Positions 42,433 to 57,400 of a stretch of DNA of 64,000 nucleotides are shown here, one piece after another. Source of the DNA: Pontivivens marinum (GTDB lineage: Bacteria; Pseudomonadota; Alphaproteobacteria; Rhodobacterales; Rhodobacteraceae); NCBI RefSeq assembly GCF_900231835.1, contig NZ_OCTN01000002.1, positions 496,001 through 560,000 of the forward strand, read 5' to 3'. Position numbers and translations under genes: made by a program. The notes beneath the pieces are model-generated. The model was not told the origin of the DNA, did not search any database, and saw only the letters and a program-made list of their open reading frames with translations. How positions within the stretch are numbered: the first letter of the stretch is position 1; each line of letters begins with the position of its first letter.

Positions 42433-45400
42433 ATGGGTAAGCTTGAAAAAATCGGTGCACAGGCGCGGCTTGGAGACGAGACGCTGGCGCAGATGAAGGC
42501 CCAGATGGTTCCGATGGAGCCGCGTATCATGCTGGATGCCACGCTGGATCTGGATACAGGCGGGGCCGCGGGGCTGGATATTTTCCACGCTGTTGTCGGC
42601 ACGCTGGATGCCCAGACCGAGGAATTGCAGTCGATCTTTGCCGATTATCAGGACACGCTGGAGCAGGCCGTCTCCATCGCGGGCACGCTGATTGATGCGG
42701 GCGATAGTTTCGATGCGCAGGGTTTTGACAGTGCAACCGGCGGCGCAACCGATCTGGCGCGCGCACAGGAAACCGCGCAAATCCTGATGGCGGATATCCG
42801 CGATACGGTTGAGGCCGCGAAGGCCGCGTTCGAGGTTAATCTGGATACCTTTGTTCAGGCGAACAAGGCGGCGATTGCGGCTGGTATCGGCTCGATCCAG
42901 ACGGATGGTGCGGACGGTACTGCGGGAACGGGCGATGATGTTTCAGTCACGTTGACCGGTGCCGATGTTGAGGCGCTGCTGACCTTTGACAACCTCGTAA
43001 ACAATGACGATTTCGACGATGCGATTGAGGCATTGCTGGATTCCAAGCTGGCCGCGCCTGTCACCAATGCGGATGTTGAGCGTTTGGGCACGGCTGTTGG
43101 CGTGGCCGCCGCGAATGAGTTGACGGCGGCGTTCTTCTCACTGGACCTGACGGATGTGCAGCGCAACGGCGTGGACATTGTCACCTTTAACAATGAGACG
43201 GCGGACAAGATTAACGTGGTGGTCGATATGGCCGCGTTGAATCTGGATCTGGACGTGTTGTTGGGCGCGGCGGATTTCGGTCTGGATATGACCGCAATTA
43301 CGGAATCCCTGTTTGCGGATACGACCAGCGAATTCTCGTTCGATATTACCAAGACGACCACGGCGAACAGCATTGGTTTGCTGGCCGATAACTTCGCCCT
43401 GCCTGAGCTGGTTGCCGGCGGCGCGGGTGCCTATGTTGGCGGCGGCTCCGGGCCGACGACCTCGCTGGGATTTGTTTCGGGTACTTTGGAGCAGATCGAT
43501 CTGGCGCAGGTCCGCTTGGCCACGACCGGTTTCGATACCCTGACCCTATCCAGCACGATCACCTTTGGCGGGTCGGTTAGTAATACGTTCAATGTGGGGC
43601 CGATCGGAGTCTCGGCCGAGATCGCGGAAATTGGCGGCGGCGGTTTTGTCGCCATTGCCGATGATGTCAGCTATCGCTTGATCGAGGTCACGATTGACGG
43701 GTCGCTGGATACGCAGGCGGTTTCATCGGTTCTGGGCGCGGATGCGTTTGATGCGGCCAACCAGACCTCGCGCGATTTCGCGCTGGTCGTCGGGCTTGAG
43801 AGTATTTTGGGCACAGCGTCCGACGACATGGTTGCGGCCTTTGTCGATGCGGCTGTTCTGGACGTGGCCAGTGATTTCAGCGGTGCCATTGCCGATGGCA
43901 CAATCCGCGCGGCGGTTGAGGGGGCAGTCGATGCTTTCGCAGCCTATGGCGTGGAGCAGATGCGCGCTGTGCTGTCGCAGGCGGTTACGCAGATTCAGAA
44001 TTTCCTCGGTCAGGCGCTGTTCGATGTGGACCTTCCCTTTACCGATCTGTCCCTGCGCGATGCGCTGTCGCCAATTACGGATGTGGTTGAGGCGCTGGAA
44101 TCGACCTTCCTCGTTGATCTGACGGCAGCCGGCATTTCGGCGGGCGCGGCCCTGCAACCACCGTTGACCACAGTTACGGCGGGGACGCCGGATGTTGCGG
44201 CAATTGTGGCTGAGGGATCGTTCACCATCGCGCTGACCGATGGCGGCGTTGACAGTAATATTGTCATCAACGGTCCGTTCACAACGATTGCCAGCATTGC
44301 TGCGGCGATGGATGCGGTACTGAATTCCGCCGGTGTCGGGGTCAGTGTTGATAGCGCGGGTCGCCTCGTCTTTACGGCGGATGTTCCGGGTGATGATGTT
44401 GTCGTTGATTTCGTCGAGACGGACGATCTGCTGATTGGTGATTTCGGGTTGGTCAGCGCGATATCCTTTGCTGCGGCCACATCGAGCACCACGGCGGATG
44501 ATGTTGATGTGACCGAGCTGGCAGGCATGGAGGCGCTGGTTATCAGCGTCACAGATGCTGCCGGAACTGTGCGCGAGGTTCGGGTTGCAGCCGGTGCCGG
44601 ATTTACCACGGTCTCCGATCTGGCGGCAAAGATGGATGCCGCATTGGAGGCCTATAACCTGTCCGTGACGGCGGTGGGTGATAAGCTGCAATATGCGCTG
44701 GACGATCCGGCCGGTGCGGCGGCTAGTGTTGAGTTCCTGGTTGAGAATGCGGTGCGTGCGCAGACCCTGGATGGGTTGCTGGCATGGGCGAATGCGCAGC
44801 TGAACGACGCGATTCCGGGTGTCAAAATCTCGCTGGGTGAGGATGGGCGTCTGCTGTTCCTGCTGCCTGAATTGCAGGCGATGACGGGTATTGCCGGATC
44901 GTTCAACCTGGACGAGCTTGGCTTTGGCGATGTGGCCGGGTTGGAGTTGAACGCAACCATGGCCGCGCTGTTGCGCGGTGAGTTGAACACGGCGCTGGCG
45001 ATTGATCTGGCTGGGCTGATCGGTGACGCGGGTGCGGCGCTGACCGAACGTGCGGGCAATGATGGGTCGTTTAGCGCCAGCGATTTTGCGGATCACGTCT
45101 ATGTTCAGGACACGTCGATCTTTGCCTCGATCAGTGCGAGTGCGACCAGTCTGACCGCTTCGGCGGATCTGGGTCTGGTAAAGGCGGGCATTGGTCTGGA
45201 CACGCCGTCGGATAACTTCATCGTTCTGGATGCGCAGCTGTTCGCGACGCTGACGGGTGAAAACTCGGATTCCGATTTCGATCAGGCGGTTTCACTGACC
45301 ACGCTTGCCTCGAAGATTTCTGCGGGCCGTGCGCTGGACCTGTTGGGCCGGTTCGAGCTGGGCGGTGGTGCTGTCACGACCGAGGACGGCGATGTCGTGC

Positions 45401-48400
45401 TGAATGGCGCGAACCTGAAGATCAACAACAACATTTACGAGACAGCCTTTGATGCGGGTGAGGTCGGCAATGTGGCCGTCGTGCATTTCGGTGATGTTAG
45501 TATCGAGGTCGCAGGTCTGGGTGGCTTGGCCGAGGATGCAATCAACTCGGTAACGGTTGGCGCGCGCGATCTGTTCGACACGGACACTTGGTCGGTCAAT
45601 ATTGATAGCCCCGTGGCCGAGGCACTAACCGGTTTGCAAACCGGTGATACGCTGGACACGCTGACCAATATCGCAACGCTGCTGGTGGATATTGGTGAGA
45701 CGTTGAAGGACGACCTGCCGTTCCTTGACGAAGAAATTCCGATCCTGAATTTCTCGTTGCTGGATGTTGCGAACTTCTCCGAGGACTTCCTCGTCGCGGT
45801 GCAGGATGCGCGGAACAATCCGCAGGGCACGCTCGACACATTGGACACCGCGCTGGAAAGCGTGTTTGGCGCGGACACCGTGACGCTGGCATGGGATACG
45901 GTTGAGAAGATTCTGACCTTCGATCTCAATCTGGTTTACGGCAACACTGAAACCGTACCGCTGGCGATTGATCTGGCGGCGCTGTTGGGCGATCAGCTGG
46001 AAACGATCCTCGGGGCGGATGTTGCGGGCTTTGTCTCCGGCCTTGTCGATGCGCGCGGCGATGCGGAATTGACGCTGACGACGGATCTGATTTTGGATCT
46101 AAGCTTCGGCATTGATCTGAGCGCCATTCTGGCGGAGCCGACAGATTTTGCTGAGGGCACAACGGCGCTGGGTCTGTTGGCCAGTGTCGGGTCCATCGTT
46201 GGGGCCAGCGGTAATGATTTGCGGATCACGCGGACCGATCGGGATACGGGGGACCGTACGCAGGTTTCCGTTGATCTGGAGGGCGCGGAAACCGTTGCCG
46301 ATGTTGTCGCGCTGATTGATGCGGCGGTTGGCACCGGGTTCGGGTCTGCAACGCTGGGCGATGGGTCGGGCGATAATGTTTCGTTCAGCTATGATGCCGC
46401 GACGGGTGTGTTCACCTTTGGCGATCAGGATGCTGTGGCGCGCGATAGTGCAGATGTCACCGCGTTGTTCGGGGCGGACACGCAGGACAGCGCCGATGAT
46501 GGCGGCACACAGGTCATTACGGGGTCAGCCACGACGGCCAATCCGGCGACGGCCTATGCATTTGATGTAATCGTAAATGGTGAGAGCGTCACTGTTGAGG
46601 TGCCTAGCGATGGCGCCCGCACGACGGTTGCCGATTTGGCCGATGCGATCAATGAGGCGATGCAGGATTCCTCGGTCCTACGGTCCGCGATTGATCCCGA
46701 TGCAGTTCCCGGCACCACGATTTCGGTCAGCCAGCTGATGCGCGCGACCGAGGTTGGCGGCGTGTTGGTCATGACCGCCACCGATTTCGCTGAAACGCAG
46801 GGCTATGACCCCGTCAGCTTTACCCTGACCGGTGAGGATGTCAGCCACGGTGTGACGTTCGAGATCGAGGAGCTGAATGGCGCCAACGCGGCGCGGATGC
46901 TGGGCTTTGAAAACGGGCAGGAGCTGGACGGAACCGAAGTGTCCTCCACCGCTGTCTACGAGAGCGCGGGCGACGGTAAGGTGCGCACGTTTATCGATAC
47001 GGACAACACCTCCATCCGGTTCGAGTTCAAGGCAGGGGCCGAGGATTCCATCAACGCCGTCTTTGGCATTGGGCCGGTTGAGGCGACGGTAACGGGCGGC
47101 ACCGCGCTGATCGATGCGGGTGACGGATCGGGCGATGCGGCAAAGATTGGCGTTGCGCTGAACGATGCCGATGGTGATGGAAATGATGGTGAACTGGACT
47201 TGTCGCTGATCGGCAGCATTGCCGACCCGCTGGACCTGTTCATTCCTGATGTACAACTGGGCGTCACGATTGATCTGCCGCTGAGCGACAATCTGGGCTT
47301 CCTTGGCGATGATGCAGGGTTCGAATATATCGCCCCGCTGATCCAGACCAAGGCAGGCATCACGGCAGCGAATTTCGACACTGCCAACCTGTCGAGTAAT
47401 TTTGAAGGCGACCTGATCGAGTTCTTCGAGACGGGCAGCTTCCCCACCGGCAATGTGGACCTGAACCTGGATGGTTTGGCGGATGCGTTGAGCAATGTGA
47501 ACGTGATCGGTCTGCTGAACGATCCGCGTTTGGTGCTGAACGGGCTGGACCTGATCCTGAAGCAGACCGACAATCTGATCGGTGGTTTCCTGGACACGGT
47601 GAACCTGCCGGTTATCGGTGATGGCCTGTCTGCTGGCCTGTCGGTAATCGACGATATGCGCTACGATCTGATCGCGCCGGCGCTGGAATATGCGAGCCAG
47701 CCAAAGGCGGACGGAACGCTGCCAACCTCGGTCGATCTGCTGACCGGTTTCCTGAATGACCAGATGAACGATCTGTTCGGGACCTCTGGCGTGGTCTATA
47801 TGCAGGCGTTCCTGGATACGTCGGGCACCACGAGCGAGAGCTATCTGTACGGTAACTTCAACTTCTCGGGCAATTTGTACTCTGCCTCGCTGGATGCTGG
47901 CTTTGATATCGGCATTCCGGGTTTCGAGCTGGAATTCGAGGAAGGCACCGCGCTGGAGCTGTCGCTGGATTACAGCGCGAATATCGGGTTCGGGATTGAT
48001 AAGAACGGCTTCTTCCTGCTGAACGATGAGGATGAGGCCGAAATCAGCATCGACTTTACCGTTGATGCGGGCAGCTTCGCCGGCAGCTTTACCATGGCGA
48101 ACCTGTTGCGTCTGACCGCGACGGCTGTGGATACCGATAACACCAATGGCAACGGCTTTACCGCGGCACCGGGTGAGGCGGGATATGATGGCGGGCGCGT
48201 CGGGGTTGAGGCTTCGCTGGATGCCGATCTGTATGGATCACAGGGTACGGATATCACCCGTGATCTGTCCGGTATTTCCGTTGAAAAAGACGGCACCGCG
48301 ATTGATTGGGAAAAGGAAGTGCGGGTTTCCGGCCTGCGCATGAGCGAACTGGTCGAGCTGAGCTTTACCGCTGAAGCCTATGCCGAAATCCAGTTGACGG

Positions 48401-51400
48401 CGGGTGTTATCAACCCTGTCACCGGTGAGGCGATCGAGATTGGCGGCGTGGATGCACTGCCTGCTGTGACGACTGAATTGGTGGTCGAGGCCAGCTTTGA
48501 CACGTCGCGCAGTGGTGAGATGTTCAGCCTCGACACGCTGCGGTTCGAGGATGTGCGTCTGGACGCGACGGAGCTGTACGACGCATTCCTCGCGCCGATC
48601 ATCGATCCGCTCGCCCCGATTATTGATCCGCTTGCAGAGCTGGGGCGTGCGCTAAACACGGCTCCGTTGAGCTATGCGTTCGGTGCGCTGACGACGGTAT
48701 TCCCTGTTCTGGGCATTGTGGACACCATCGCGGATATCATTGTGTTCGTTGATGATCTCAAGGATTCCGGTGGCGTTATTCAGTTCGGTACATTCGATTT
48801 CGTCAATCAGACCGAGGGGCTGAGCAACGGTTCGACAAAGGCCAGCAGTCTGGAGGCCGCCGATCTGACACGCACGGATGCCGGTCCGGCGATTACCAGC
48901 AAGTTTGGCGGGACCGGTCTGTCCATCGATCTGCCGATTATTTCTGATCCGTCCAATGTTATCGCGCTGTTGCTGGGCAACTTCTCGGATGTGACGGTGG
49001 TTACGGCGACCTATACGTTGATCGATTTCGAATTCGATATCGACATTGTCGGCGCTCTGATTGATGCATCGGGTCTGCCGTCCAAGGTGGTTTCGCCGAT
49101 CCGCAATGCGCTGGAGGCCCGTGTCTATGGCCACGGTTTTGCGGGCTTCACGGTGGGCTATGACCTGTCCGGTGTAGTGAACTTCATCGATACCTTGCAG
49201 CCGGAGCGGTTGTTCGACGGTATCTTTATCGACAGTTCCGATGGCGGTTTGGTCGATTTCGGGATCGGATTCGAGGCATCGGCCTCGATCAGTATCGCGA
49301 TTGCGTCGGCGTTCCTGAAGGGATCGGGCGATGCCAGCTTCCGGCTTGGCTTCAACGATCCGAACAATGACGGCAAGCTGCGCATTCCCGAGATTATCAA
49401 GGTGGCCGAGGCTGCTGCGGGTGCCTCCGATTTCGTTGAGGCATTGGAGTTTGTGTTCAAGGGCGATGGCGGATTCTCGTTCAGCGCATCGGCCGGTGGT
49501 AAGATCGGGGTCGGGGCGCTGTCCGCCAGCTTCTCGGTCAATATCTTCGATTTCGACACCAGCTTCACCTTTGGCGGCTTGGCCATTCCGGGTGAGATTT
49601 CGTCCGACATCTCGGATACGGGCAACACGGCGATCCTGAATATCGGATCGCGGTCCGGGTTGAGCATGTCCGACGTGACCGAGGACGGTAATGACACCTT
49701 GGTCATCACGGGGCCGAACTCTCCGATTGATGTTAGCTGGTCATCGGGTGGCGTCAGTCAGTCGGCCTCGCTGGATTCAGCGACCAGTGCGATCATCATT
49801 CCGGCGGGCAACGGGAACAACGATATCGACATGTCGGGCATCACCGACACGACCCCGACGCTGACCTTTACCGGCAGCGGCAATGACAACATCGTTCTGT
49901 CGAACCAAGGGTTCCACGTCGTCTTTGCCGGCGACGGGCAGGATACGATCACGGCTGGCGCGGGCGCGACCGGTGAGTATTGGATCATCGGCGGTGCCGG
50001 ATCGGATACCATCACGGTTGGCGGTACGGGCAGCACGCTGATCTTTGCCGACGATGATTACGGATTGCGGGACGAGTTCACGGCCGCCTTTGCCGCCGGT
50101 GGCTTTAACAAGGCCGCAGCCGAGGCGATCATTGCGGGCACCTGGGGCGATCAGAACAAGACGATGTCTGATTTCAAAACCAGCTATACCCAGTCCACGC
50201 AGAGCATCGCAGGTTCGTCAGCCGATCAGGTTACGGTTGGGTCCGGCGATCACGTTATCTTTGCCGGTGCAGGCGCGGATTCCATCACGACGGGTGGCGC
50301 GTCCGGCACGGTTGAAATCTTCGGCGGTGCAGGCGACGACACCATTAACGGCAATGGCGATTTCGTCACGGTCGAGGGCGGCGCCGGTTCGGACCGTATC
50401 TTCCTCGGAGATGGTGTGAACAAGGCATATGGCTGGTCCGCGCAACTGACAGCGGACGGTCTGTCCACGGATACCGCGCTGAACACAGCGGCGGCTGAGG
50501 ATGGCGCCGACCTGATTATCGGCGGTGAGGGCACTGACGAGATTTGGGGCCATGGCGGCGACGACGTGATCGAGGGCGGCGGCGATGATGATGTGATCAA
50601 GGGCAACCTTGGCAATGACATGATCACCGGTGGCCGGTTCGAGATTACGCAGGGCGGAAGCACGATCAACGTGGCCAGCTCGACACTGCATCTCAGCTTC
50701 CCCGGTGTGTTGGTGGTGGACAGTGTTGACCTGTCCGATGGTCAGGACACGATTGACGGCCATGGTGGAAACGACATCCTGCTGGGCGGCGGTGAGGGCG
50801 ACAGCATCACTGGCGGCGGCGGCAACGACATGATCGTTGGTGATTTCGGTCAGACCACGCTGAGCACGAACCGCGTTGTGCAGGATTACACAGCGGCGAA
50901 GGTAGATTCCTCGAACCAAGGTGCGGACACGCTGACCGGTGGTTTGGGCACGGATATCCTGATCGGCGGCGGCGCGTCCTCGGGCACGGTTGATGTGCTG
51001 ACGGATGTATCCGGTACTGGCGTTCTGGTTGGCGATTACGCGAATGTGCGCGGATCGCGTCCACTGGAATCCGTGACGGAAGTGATCAGCGTTGCCTCTG
51101 CCTTTGGCAATGCGGACCTTATCACGGCGGGTAACGGCCATGATGTCATCATTGCGGGTGAGGGGAACGATACGGTTGATGCCGGTCTGGGCACCAACAT
51201 CGTTGCCGGTGATCTGGCCGATGTTGATCTGATTGATGGCGAAATCACGGTTATCGCGACCACCAGCAAATATGCGGATAGCATCATCTCGGGCGTTGCC
51301 TCGGATGCTGGCGGCGCCGCGGCGGATCAGGCGGATATGATCGTTGGCGGCAGCGGCGATGATACGATTTCTGCGGGTATCGGACGCAACGCCATTCTGG

Positions 51401-54400
51401 GTGATGACGGCACAATCCTGTTCGATGCGGCGGCGCGCCGCGCGATCATCGGATTTACCCCTGCGGCCAATGCAAGTCAGGCAGAACTGGATCGTGTCGC
51501 CGCTGATGTGGCGTTGATCGAGAAGATGACACTGCGTCTGACCTCGACCATCACTGATCTGGACGGGGACGATTCCGTCACGACGCTGGGCGATAACGAT
51601 TACGTTGTGCTGGGCGGCGGCGATGATATTGCCGATCTGGGTGAGGGTCTGAACTGGGTCGCCGGTGATGATGGCGACATGCGGATTGACGTCTTCAAGG
51701 CGTCCTCGCGGTCTGACAGTCGCGGTGGTGATGATATGATCACCACGGGCGCGGCGAATGACTTCATCCTCGGCGGGTCCGGTGGCGATACGATTGATGC
51801 GGGTGCCGGCGATAACGGTATTCTGGCCGATGTGGGGGATGTGTTCGTGTCGCAAGATACGAACCGCGTTACTGCAATCCTGACCTTTGGCGGATCTGCG
51901 GATGGTGCCGATGTGGTCACGACCCTTGGTGGTCAGGATTGGGTTATTCTGGGCGGTGATGATGATATCGCCGATCTAGGGCAGGGCGTGAACATCGTCA
52001 CTGGTGATACCGGTTCGATCAGCGATACGGGTACTGCGCGTACCGCCGCCACGATCGAGGCTGGCGACGACACGATCACAACCGGTGATGATATCGATAT
52101 CATCCTAGGCGGTGTTGGTGGCGATCAGATCATCGCGGGCGAAGGCAATAACTTGATCGTCGGCGATGCCGGTCAGATCGTGTTCGATGCGGCTACCTTT
52201 GCGGCGACGTTGATGCAGTCGGGCAATTCCGGTGAGGATGGGCGCGATAACGTCACCACAGGTGCGGGTGCGGATATCGTTATCCTTGGCGGGGACAATG
52301 ACACCCTAGCTGCCGGTGACGGGTTCAACCGCGTGTTGGGCGATAGCGGAACCATTGATATCACGGCTGGTACTATGACGACTGCCAGCGATCTGGATGC
52401 AGGCGATGATGTGATCACCACGGGTGTGGATCAGGATATCATCCTCGGCGGTGTCGGGCGAGATACGATTTCTGCCGGAACGGGCAGCACGAACACCATT
52501 CTGGGCGATACGGGCACGGTGACGCATACGCCTATCGGGTTTGTTGTGACGGATATGGTTGGCACGTCGGATGTGCGCGACGGGGCTGATGTGATCACGG
52601 CGGATGGCCTGATCAACCGCGTTATGGGCGGTGGTCGTGGCGATACGATTACGCTGGGCGATGGTTTCAACGTGGTGCTGGGCGATTCCGGGCGCATCCA
52701 GCCCTTTGCTGGGTTGTTGAGCGCGTCGTCTGAGACCTTTGGCGGCAATGATGCGATCACGACCGGTATTTCGGCGGATGTCATCATTGGCGGCAGTGGC
52801 AATGATACGATCAATGCTGGTGCCGGCGATAACGCGATCCTTGGGGATACGGGTGATGTGCGCCACGGGATCAATGACTTCCTGGGGTACACTCTGGTTT
52901 CGACGGGCGTGTCGCGGGACGGTAGTGACACTGTCACAACGCTGGGCGGCAACGATCTGGTGATCCTTGGCGGGTCGGCGGATACGGCAAATCTGGGTGA
53001 TGGTAACAACACCGTGCTGGGCGATAGCGGTACGATCGAGACGCGGAATGCCTTCCTGACCAGTGCAACGGATATCTTTGTCGGGGCTGATAGCATCACC
53101 ACAGGGTCCGGCCGCGATATGATTATCGGCGGCAGCCGCGCGGATGTGATCAATGCGGGTGCGGGCGATAACGCGATTATCGGCGACACCGGCACGATCA
53201 ACCATGATCGCCTGACGCTGGCCACGGTTAGCATGGTTTCCGCGTTCGAGAGTGATGGTGCCGATACGGTCACCGCGCTTGGCGGGATGGACGATGTTAT
53301 CCTAGGCGGTGGATCGGATATTGCTGATCTGGGCGAGGGGCTGAACCGCGTTATCGGTGGATCGGGTGAGATTAACCTGACCGAGGGTCGAATCGAAACG
53401 GCTGTTGGCACCGATGGTGTGACCTCGAATGACGATCAGATCACGACCGGTTCCGCGAATGACTTGGTCATCGGCGGATACGGATCAGATGTTCTGAACC
53501 TGGGCGCGGGTGATAACGCGCTGCTGGGTGATACGGGTAAGATCCTGTTCAACGTGGCGGATAACAGCCTGATCTCGATGCTGTCCGATATGGATGGGTC
53601 TGACGGGATTGATACGGTGACAACGTTGCAGGGCCGCGACTATGCGATCCTGGGCGCGCGGGCTGACGTGGCCAATCTGGGTGAGGGCGATAACATCGTC
53701 GTGGCCGAGGGTGGAACCATCGACCTGACCACAGGTACGGCGACCACTGGTCTAGCTGTCTTTGGCGGTGACGATCAGGTTACCACGGGCGGCGGCGCGG
53801 ATATTGTGCTGGGCGGTTCGGGCGCGGATACGTTGACGCTGGGCGCGGGCGCGAACCTTGTGCTTGGCGATACCGGCACGATTACGTTTACGGCGGCGCG
53901 CGGTGCGAAGGTGTTGACGACGATTGGCAACCAGTTTGATGGGGCCGATACGGTCACAACAACAACCGGTGCCGATGTGGTCATCCTTGGCGGTGGTGGC
54001 GACATTGCGGATCTGGGCGCGAACGACAACAAAGTGCTGGCCGATAGCGGTACGATTGATGCGGATGCGGGGACGATGTCCACGATCTCGGACATCTATT
54101 CGGGCGCGGATTCGGTCACCACGGGCGGCGGTTCGGATATCGTGATCCTCGGTTCGGGCAATGATACGCTGGTTGGCGGCGCGGGCGATAACATCGTGCT
54201 GGGCGATACCGGCACGATCAGCCATCAGATCGGCACAGCCGTGTTGATCGCGATGGAAAGCGTGACGGATACCCGCGACGGTGCCGACCATGTGCGCGTG
54301 CTGGAGGGAGCCGACCGGATCATTCTGGGCGGAAACTCTGACATTGCAGAGATTGGTGCCGGCGATAACTGGGTTATCGGTGATAGCGGCCTGATCGACC

Positions 54401-57400
54401 GGACAACGGGCACGATCAGCAGTGAAGCGGCGGATCAATCCGCAGCGGACCGGATTGTGATTGCGCTGTCGGGTGGCGTTGCCTCTGGCGCGAGCACTGG
54501 CAATGACATCGTAATTGCGGGTGCAGGCGCGGATGAGATCAATCTGAGCGCGGGCGATAATGCTGTTATCGGCGATAGCGGCACGGTCATGGTTGCTGTT
54601 GGTGCGGAGACGTTGATCTCGCTTACCTCGACCAGTGATCGCCGTGATGGTGTTGATACGTTGACCACGCTGGAGGGCAACGACATTGCCATCCTTGGCG
54701 GCGCAGCAGATATCGCCAATCTGGGTGAGGGTATGAACCGCGTCATCGGTGATAGCGGTGTGGTTGATGTTGTCGGGATGAGCCTGACCGCGACTTCGGA
54801 CAGCTATCTGGATGCGACACCAACGGCCAGCACAGCGGGCGATGCGGCGGGTGATATGATCACCACAGGCGCGGGCATTGATATCATCATCGGCGGCAGC
54901 CGCGCAGATACGATTTCCGGCGGTAATGGCGACAATATCGTTCTTGGCGATACCGGCACGATTACACACGGTGTGGGCTTTGCGTTGATTAATGCGAGCT
55001 CGACTGCAAATGCACGCGATGGCGTGGACAATGTTACGGTCGGTACGGGTGCGGATAGCGTGATCCTGGGCGGCCAAGGCGATGTGCTGGACGCGGGCAC
55101 GGGCAACAACCTGATCCTGGGCGATAGCGGTTCCATCGATACGCCGACGCTGACCTTGACAACGGGCAGTGACAGTGTTGCGGGTGCGGATAGCATCACG
55201 GCCGGAGCGGGCATCGACATTATCCTTGCCGGTAGTGGCGCGGATACGATTTCCGGCGACAATGGCGACAATATCGTTCTGGGTGATACCGGCAGTGTGA
55301 CGCATGACGTTGTGCGCGCGCTGGAGGTTGCGACCTCGACCGCGGATGCACGCGATGGCGTTGATGTTGTTACCTTGGGCACGGGCGCGGATGCGGTTAT
55401 TCTGGGCGGTGCAGGCGATATTCTGGATGCGGGTGAGGGCGATAACAAAGTCCTCGGCGACAGTGGTACGATCAATGCGCTGACCGGAACGCTGGAAACG
55501 GCATCCGATATTCAGGCGGGTGCGGATAGCATCACAACTGGCGACGGGTCCGATATTATCCTCGCAGGTAGCCGTGCGGATACGATCACTGGCGGTGCGG
55601 GCGATAACATCGTTCTGGGCGAAACCGGTACAGTGCTGCACACAGTTGGCACGGCTGAGTTGTTGAGCATGAACAGCGCGGTCGATACACGCGATGCGGC
55701 TGATATCATCACGGTTCTTGGCGGCAATGACTGGATCATCGCGGGTGGTAAGGGCGATACGGTCGCCTTTGGCGATGGTGACAATGTTGTACTGGGCGAT
55801 AGCGGCTCCATCGACAATGTGAATGGCGTGATTGAGACGGTGGCCGATGATGAGGCAACCGGCGACACATTGGTCATCGCAGTTGGCGGCGGCACCTCGA
55901 CCGGTAATGACATTGTGGTCGCGGGCGGCGGTGCTGACCTTGTGCGGGTTGGTGCGGGCAATAACACGATCCTCGGCGATACGGGTCGTATTACCTACAC
56001 GGTTGGAACGGGCGCAGTGTTGACGGCGACCGCGACCACGGATCTGCGGGATGGAAACGATACGGTTAGCGCGCTTGGCGGTGACGATATTGCGATCCTT
56101 GGCGGTGGTGCGGATGCGATTGACGCTGGCGATGGGCTCAGCCGTATTCTGGGCGATAGCGGTACGATCGACATTGCCGGAATGGAGATTACAGCAACTG
56201 TTGCAAGCGTCTTCGACGGTGCGGATACGATCACGGCTGGAACGGGCGACGCGATTGTCGTGGCTGGTTCGGGCGCGGATGTGATTACGGCGGGCGATGG
56301 CAACCACATCGTTATGGCGGATCAGGGGCATCTGACCCATGACGCGGCCTTGGCCCTGTTGGCGCTGGAAGCGGTTTCCGATGCGCTGGACGGTGACGAT
56401 ACGGTCAGCATTGGCGGCGGTATGTCTGCAGTCGTGCTGGGCGGTGGTTCGGATAGCCTGACGGTAACGGGTGCTGGTGCAGCCACGGATGCGCGTAAGG
56501 TTCTGGGCGATAGCGGTGAGATTGACGCCGTCGCTGGATCACTGTCGAGCGGCAGTGATAGCCTTGCCGGAAATGACACGATCCAGCTGAGCGGCCTTGG
56601 CACCGACATGGTGATCGGTGGGTCCGGTGCGGATGATGTGACACTGCATGATGGCAGCGATCTGGTACTGGGCGACACGGGCAGCATTACCCATGTGATC
56701 GGCTCAACCGCCGCGCTGATCCTGCGCTCGGATGCCGATATTCGTGACGGAGCGGATGTTGTTCGCGCAACCGGTGGCGATAACAAGCTGGTTCTGGGCG
56801 GTGGTTCGGATGAGTATTCGGTCGTGAATGCGGGGCCGAATATGGTTCTGGCGGATAGCGGCGTCATCGATACGGTTAGCCAGACCTTGACCGGTTTTGC
56901 CTCCGATACGGATGGTGATGATACGGTTACCGGCTCTGCCTCGGTCAGTGATGACTGGATCATTGGCGGTACGGGCGGTGACCTGCTGTCCGCTGGCGAT
57001 GGCGATAATGTCATCCTCGGCGATAGCGGTGTGATCAACTATAATGGTACGGCTATTCTGGATGTGACCGGCACGGCGGATGCGCGTGACGGGTCCGATA
57101 CGATCAGCGGCAATACTGGCGATGACATCGTTATCCTTGGCGGTGCGGCGGATGTTGCTGATGTGCAATCCGGCGATAACAAGGTGCTGGGCGATAGCGG
57201 CTCCATCGATCTGGTTGCGGGCAGTCTGACGACAACGGCAGATGCGACCGATGGTGGCGATCAGATCACCACCACCGGTGGCGCGGATATGATTGCAGCC
57301 GGTGGCGGCGCGGATGTTGTGACGGCTGGTGCTGGTAACAACCTGATTCTGGGCGATAGCGGTACGATCCTGTTTACGGCTGGTACTGTAACGGCGCTGT

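Noticed and set aside
53752-56340. 862-codon minus-strand open frame
   Set aside because: Antisense shadow of the RTX array, low complexity, no start context.
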